Positions 42,607-47,966 of a DNA stretch of 47,966 bases are shown here, in pieces. Both the position numbers and the translations under genes were made by a program. How positions within the stretch are numbered: the stretch's first letter is position 1; each line of letters starts with the position of its first letter. This DNA comes from Aquamicrobium zhengzhouense (GTDB lineage: Bacteria; Pseudomonadota; Alphaproteobacteria; Rhizobiales; Rhizobiaceae): positions 1-47,966 of the forward strand of contig NZ_JADGMQ010000023.1 in the NCBI RefSeq assembly GCF_016124105.1. The letters run 5' to 3'. Below the pieces are notes generated by a model. The model did not search any database and was not told where the DNA came from. It saw only the letters and a list, made by a program, of their open reading frames with translations.

Positions 42607-42687
42607 CCTCCGGGCAAGAAAATGTCGCTTTGGTAGCGTAAGGGCAGCTCCCTCATTTGCAACCGAAAAGCGACACTTGCCCGGAGG
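42607..42687 (-). promoter_or_regulatory. Large hairpin in the pmtA leader covering the ribosome binding site
   Basis: On the minus strand CCTCCGGGCAAG (42687-42676) pairs perfectly with CTTGCCCGGAGG (42618-42607), and just inside GTCGCTTT pairs with AAAGCGAC, giving 20 base pairs with a small asymmetric bulge and a loop of about 34 bases. The GGAGG in the right arm is the pmtA ribosome binding site, ten bases before its ATG. The structure begins 12 bases after the dnaJ stop. A possible promoter (TTGCAA, 16 bases, TACGCT) lies in the loop; a transcript from it would lack the left arm. Confidence 0.8.
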
Positions 42688-42699
42688 AAATTGCGTCGG

Positions 42700-43821
42700 T
42701 CAGGCGCTGGACGAGTCGAAGAATTCTTTCATGCGGGCGAAAAAGCCGGTCGACTGCGGATGGTTCTCTTTCGAAGAGATCCGCTCGAATTCTTCGAGCA
42801 GCTCGCGCTGGCGCTTATTGAGGCTCTGGGGGGTCTCAATCGCGACCTGAATGTAAAGATCGCCGACAGCAGATTGGCGCAGGATCGGCATGCCCTTGCC
42901 GCGCAGGCGGAACTGCTTGCCGTTCTGGGTTCCTTCCGGAACCTTCACGCGTGTCTGGGTCCCGTCGAGTGTCGACACCTCAAACGATCCGCCAAGTGCG
43001 GCCGTCGTCATCGAGATCGGTACCTTGCAGAAAAGGTCGGCACCATCGCGCTGGAACAGATCATGCGGCTTGATCGACAGGAAGATATAGAGATCGCCAT
43101 TCGGTCCACCGCGCAGACCGGCCTCTCCTTCGCCAGCCAGGCGAATCCTCGTCCCGTCCTCGATGCCGGCCGGGATATTGACGGAGAGCGAACGCTCCTC
43201 GGTCGTGCGGCCCTGACCCGCGCATTTCGGGCACGGATCGCTGATGGTCTGGCCCTTGCCATGACACTGCGGGCAGGCGCGCTCGATGGAGAAGAAGCCC
43301 TGGGTTGCACGAACGCGCCCTGCGCCTCCGCACATCTGGCAGGTGACCGGCTGGGTTCCGGGCTTGGCGCCGGAGCCGGTGCAATCGTCACACACGACGG
43401 ACGCCGGCACGTGGATTTGGGCCGTCTTGCCGGTGAAGGCTTCCTCGAGCGTCACTTCCATGTTGTAGCGCAGATCAGCGCCACGTTCGCGACCGCCAGA
43501 GGAGCGACCGCGCCGCCCCATCATGTCGCCGAAAATGTCTTCGAATATGTCCGCGAAGCCGCCGCCGGCAAAGCCGCCACCGCCGCCCATGCCGCCATTT
43601 TCAAAGGCGGAATGACCGAAGCGATCATAGGCTGCGCGCTTCTGAGGATCCTTGAGGCATTCATAAGCCTCGTTGATTTCCTTGAATTTGGCTTCGCATT
43701 CGGCATCCCCCGGATTCCGGTCGGGATGATACTTCATCGCAAGCTTGCGGAACGCGCTCTTGAGTTCCTTCTCGTCCGCTCCCTTTTGAACGCCGAGAGT
43801 TTCGTAGTAATCCGCCTTCAT
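42700..43821 (-). CDS. dnaJ: Molecular chaperone DnaJ
   Basis: 373 residues. J domain with the HPD triplet (KYHPDRNPG, about 31-39), a Gly-rich linker ([20 protein letters not shown]), four zinc repeats [24 protein letters not shown] and CPKCAGQG, and the C-terminal substrate-binding domains. It stimulates DnaK ATPase and delivers unfolded proteins. AAGGCG precedes the ATG at 43821; the longer frame to 43944 is not family sequence. Unusually, an acyltransferase gene lies between it and dnaK, and pmtA follows after 104 bases. Confidence 0.97.
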   Translation of the reverse strand: MKADYYETLGVQKGADEKELKSAFRKLAMKYHPDRNPGDAECEAKFKEINEAYECLKDPQKRAAYDRFGHSAFENGGMGGGGGFAGGGFADIFEDIFGDMMGRRGRSSGGRERGADLRYNMEVTLEEAFTGKTAQIHVPASVVCDDCTGSGAKPGTQPVTCQMCGGAGRVRATQGFFSIERACPQCHGKGQTISDPCPKCAGQGRTTEERSLSVNIPAGIEDGTRIRLAGEGEAGLRGGPNGDLYIFLSIKPHDLFQRDGADLFCKVPISMTTAALGGSFEVSTLDGTQTRVKVPEGTQNGKQFRLRGKGMPILRQSAVGDLYIQVAIETPQSLNKRQRELLEEFERISSKENHPQSTGFFARMKEFFDSSSA

Positions 43822-43979
43822 GTTCGCCTTGGTCAACCTGCCTGATTGCGCCGTTCTCGCGCTGTCTCGCGGGAAGCCCGCAGGAAATGCATGGCCTCCA
43901 TTTAGTGAGCCTGACAGGCGTATGCCAGAGGACAGAGCGCACACAAGCGGCTTTTTGCCAGCTCGCGGCGTAAATGCCG

Positions 43980-45080
43980 CTATTGAGCAGGCTCTAGCGT
44001 GCTTTTTGACGCCAGAAGCGCACCTTCATGCCAGCCGACAATTGCCCTGCCGACAGGGCGTTCGAACCAGCGATTCGATGCAAGCGCAACCACCATCACG
44101 ACAGCCATGGGGAAAAGCCAGTAGATGAAGAACGGAATTGCCCCCAGCGGCTCCAGCAACGTGCGCCAGACCAGCGAAAACAGGCCGATCTCCACCACCG
44201 GGTGAATGAGGTAAATGCCAAAGGCCACCTGGCCGAGCGGATGAAGCGGCTTCAGGAAATTCGCTGCCGCCGGGTTGTTGCGCTCTGCAAGGGCGGCGAG
44301 AAACACGGCTGCCGCGAGCAACGCCAATGACAGATAGTCGCTGACCTTCAGATACATCACCACAAGCGCGGTGAAGAAGATGGTCCAGGCCAGCAGGTGA
44401 GAGCGCAGGGGCCAGCGCGCGGTCATCGCGACCTTGGCGATGAGTGCGCCGACCGTGAAGTCGGCAAATGCCCTGAAAGCTGCCCAGGAATTAGATTTCA
44501 GCCACGAGCCTTCGGGAACCCAGCCCGCGGCGCTGAACGCTTCCAGAAGCAAGACTGCGATGGATGCCAGCGCAACCAGGCCGCCCGGACCCAGCCATCT
44601 GAAAACCACCACGATGAGGGGGAACATCAAATAGCAGAACCATTCGGAAGACAGCGTCCACGCGACGTAGTTGAAGCTCAGATGTTCAACCAGCCCCCAG
44701 CTTTGGATGAGAAGGATGTTGTGGGGCAGATAGGCAAAGTTGAACCGGTCGACCCATCCGCTGGTCAGATAGCCAAGATTGACCGCGATGCCGAGCGCGA
44801 CGAAAAAGAGCAGGGTTGCAAGGTAGAGCGGATAGATCCGCGCGAAGCGGCGCACGATAAACCGGCGGAACGATCCGGCGCCCGAAAGAACGCTTTCCCC
44901 ATGATGCAGCATGATGAGGAAGCCCGATATCATGAAGAACATGTCCATGACCGGCAGCAGCCGATGCAGCGATTCTTCGGCCCAGCGATAGTCCGCAGGC
45001 GCATAGCGCAGGAAGTGGAAAGTCATCACCCCCACCGCTGCGAACAGACGCCAGAACTCCAGGATCCGGAAATGCTGCAT
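43980..45080 (-). CDS. Acyltransferase 3 family membrane protein (O-acetyltransferase-like)
   Basis: 366 residues with about ten membrane segments. The block MTFHFLRYA with the conserved catalytic His near residue 21, [10 protein letters not shown] and the C-terminal [11 protein letters not shown] are typical of the family that transfers acyl groups onto exopolysaccharide, LPS or Nod-factor sugars across the inner membrane. The start at 45080 begins in front of FRILEFWR; longer frames overlap the dnaK terminator. No sugar-biosynthesis genes are close, so the acceptor is unknown. It is inserted between dnaK and dnaJ, downstream of the dnaK terminator. Confidence 0.9.
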   Translation of the reverse strand: MQHFRILEFWRLFAAVGVMTFHFLRYAPADYRWAEESLHRLLPVMDMFFMISGFLIMLHHGESVLSGAGSFRRFIVRRFARIYPLYLATLLFFVALGIAVNLGYLTSGWVDRFNFAYLPHNILLIQSWGLVEHLSFNYVAWTLSSEWFCYLMFPLIVVVFRWLGPGGLVALASIAVLLLEAFSAAGWVPEGSWLKSNSWAAFRAFADFTVGALIAKVAMTARWPLRSHLLAWTIFFTALVVMYLKVSDYLSLALLAAAVFLAALAERNNPAAANFLKPLHPLGQVAFGIYLIHPVVEIGLFSLVWRTLLEPLGAIPFFIYWLFPMAVVMVVALASNRWFERPVGRAIVGWHEGALLASKSTLEPAQ

Positions 45081-45211
45081 GCTTCCGCCTCGCTCCCCCA
45101 GGCGCTCCTTCACGGAACAATTTATCGGGAAAGACCATAGCAGGAACGTTCCCCTGTCGTGCCTTTGCTTTCCATTAAGCTTAACGCAGGGCCCGATTTT
45201 CCCCGGACATG

Positions 45212-45239
45212 AAAAAACCCGGCGCAAGGGCCGGGTTTT
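45212..45239 (-). terminator. Intrinsic terminator of dnaK
   Basis: AAAACCCGGC and GCCGGGTTTT form a perfect ten-base stem around a six-base loop. On the minus strand it ends in six T residues, 21 bases after the dnaK stop. It separates dnaK from the acyltransferase and dnaJ genes. Confidence 0.9.
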
Positions 45240-45260
45240 CTGCTTTTGATCAGGAGCGGA

Positions 45261-47177
<1,917 letters not shown>

Positions 47178-47297
47178 ATCTAATCTCTCCATTAGCAGGC
47201 CGTCGAGGACCCTATGAGGCGTTCCGGGGGACGGCCCCTTTCACAAGAATGTCACGGCGAGCTCGTGGTCGATGACCTCCCCGTGATGATGCCGCGT

Positions 47298-47326
47298 ATA
47301 TAAGAACCGGGATATTGCGGCGCAAG
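47298..47326 (-). promoter_or_regulatory. RpoH (sigma-32)-type heat-shock promoter of dnaK
   Basis: On the minus strand CTTG (47326-47323), 18 bases, CTTATAT (47304-47298) fits the alphaproteobacterial RpoH pattern CTTG-N17/18-CYTATNT. It can also be read as a sigma-70 pair TTGCGC, 17 bases, TATATA. Transcription would start about 110 bases before the dnaK ATG. A GCGGC-N4-GCCGC inverted repeat overlaps the -35 region. Confidence 0.75.
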
Positions 47327-47433
47327 CCGCTTGAGGCAGTCTGGATCAAGGATTGGCCTGCGGTAGTTGGCGCAGTTGACACGCGGACCCTTTCGGCGGC
47401 GTCACAAAGCCGACAAAAGGAGCAGATCGGGCT

Positions 47434-47784
47434 ATGGCAAACAGCGCTTTTATTCTTGTGGGTGGCCTCATCGGAGCGGCCGGCGTCGCACTTTCTGCCG
47501 CATCAGCGCATCTTGGTGGCGGAAATGTCGGCACGGTCGCCAGCTTTGCACTCGCCCACGCACCGGTGTTTCTCTCAGTTGGCCTTCTTGGCCGCAACAG
47601 GGTGATGAATACCGGAAGCGTCGTGCTTCTGGTCGGCCTTCTCCTGTTCAGTGCCGATCTTCTGATGCGCCAATTCCACGGCACCCGCCTCTTCCCCATG
47701 TCCGCCCCCCTGGGCGGCACCGCCATGATCGCCGGCTGGCTCACCCTCGCCGCCTCGGCATTCTGGACAAAGAAGTCCGGCTGA
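47434..47784 (+). CDS. DUF423-family small membrane protein
   Basis: 116 residues with four membrane segments and little else. SAASAHLGGG, FALAHAPVF and PLGGTAMIAGWLTL are typical of the DUF423/YgdD family, whose function is not known. AAGGAG lies 12 bases before the ATG. Divergent from dnaK, sharing a 256-base promoter region. Confidence 0.85.
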   Translation: MANSAFILVGGLIGAAGVALSAASAHLGGGNVGTVASFALAHAPVFLSVGLLGRNRVMNTGSVVLLVGLLLFSADLLMRQFHGTRLFPMSAPLGGTAMIAGWLTLAASAFWTKKSG

Positions 47785-47868
47785 GGCCCACACAAGCCAC
47801 CCTCCACCCATACAGCCCCGGCCAAATCACCCACGCCCGCGCCGCATCGCCCCTCCGGCCCGTTGGCC

Positions 47869-47966
47869 CACCTTGTAAGTTAAATCCCGCCGCATCTGCT
47901 ATCATTGTTGGTGCGGTGGCGGATGCGAGGCCGCAGCCACCTGGGGACACCAAGCCCGTGGGGGAG
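47869..47966. repeat. Terminal inverted repeat, right copy (98 bp)
   Basis: Exact reverse complement of bases 2-99. It touches the right edge of the window. Between the DUF423 stop and this repeat (47785-47868) I see only C-rich sequence with no feature. Confidence 0.93.

Overview
The window looks like ordinary chromosomal DNA of an alphaproteobacterium of the order Hyphomicrobiales (Rhizobiales), probably close to the Phyllobacteriaceae. The reasons are the Rhizobium-type phosphatidylethanolamine N-methyltransferase (pmtA) next to dnaJ and pyrF, a GTTC-N7-GTTC SOS box in front of comM, a CTTG-N18-CTTATAT (RpoH-type) promoter at dnaK, and high GC content with palindromic intergenic repeats of the rhizobial kind. 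The genus cannot be fixed from the sequence alone. No integrase, transposase, phage gene, CRISPR array, tRNA or rRNA was recognised. Both ends carry the same 98-bp sequence in inverted orientation, which looks like a contig bounded by a dispersed repeat.

Layout. 0.2-6.6 kb: an acetylpolyamine-amidohydrolase-like deacetylase, a possible 45-residue protein, a TAXI-type TRAP transporter (DUF1850 protein, fused permease, binding protein), then a HAD phosphatase overlapping dUTPase. 6.8-15.7 kb: a class II glutamine amidotransferase, release factor 3 (prfC), a DEAD-box helicase with a DbpA-type RNA-binding domain, a 1-Cys peroxiredoxin, a YeeE/YedE sulfur-compound transporter, a lipoprotein D,D-carboxypeptidase-like enzyme, a class II aldolase and an orphan UreE-like protein.

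15.8-33.0 kb is the most distinctive region and reads as a CoA-dependent anthranilate (2-aminobenzoate) degradation island: a RidA-family protein, a complete branched-chain-type ABC importer (livF, livG, livM, livH, livK), an aryl-CoA ligase, an acyl-CoA dehydrogenase, an enoyl-CoA hydratase, a MarR regulator, a short-chain dehydrogenase and a 762-residue fused flavin monooxygenase/old-yellow-enzyme reductase of the 2-aminobenzoyl-CoA monooxygenase/reductase type. Divergent from these are a kynurenine-formamidase-like hydrolase and a lone Lrp/AsnC effector domain, followed by a beta-keto acid cleavage enzyme (BKACE) and an MFS transporter. A plausible route is uptake, CoA activation, hydroxylation/reduction to a non-aromatic enamine-CoA, loss of ammonia, beta-oxidation-like steps and beta-keto acid cleavage. 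Formamidase suggests that the anthranilate may come from tryptophan or kynurenine. GC-rich palindromic repeats are packed between the genes of this island and are almost absent elsewhere.

33.3-47.8 kb is housekeeping: an RlpA-like protein, a GGDEF-EAL protein, gshB, comM under an SOS box, a LapG-like cysteine peptidase, intracellular PHB depolymerase (phaZ), DUF1330, pyrF, an FMN reductase, pmtA behind a large hairpin that covers its ribosome binding site, dnaJ, an acyltransferase lying between dnaJ and dnaK, dnaK, and a DUF423 membrane protein. Further points worth checking are an sRNA-like transcription unit at 40.1-40.3 kb and structured leaders in front of the peroxiredoxin and helicase genes.
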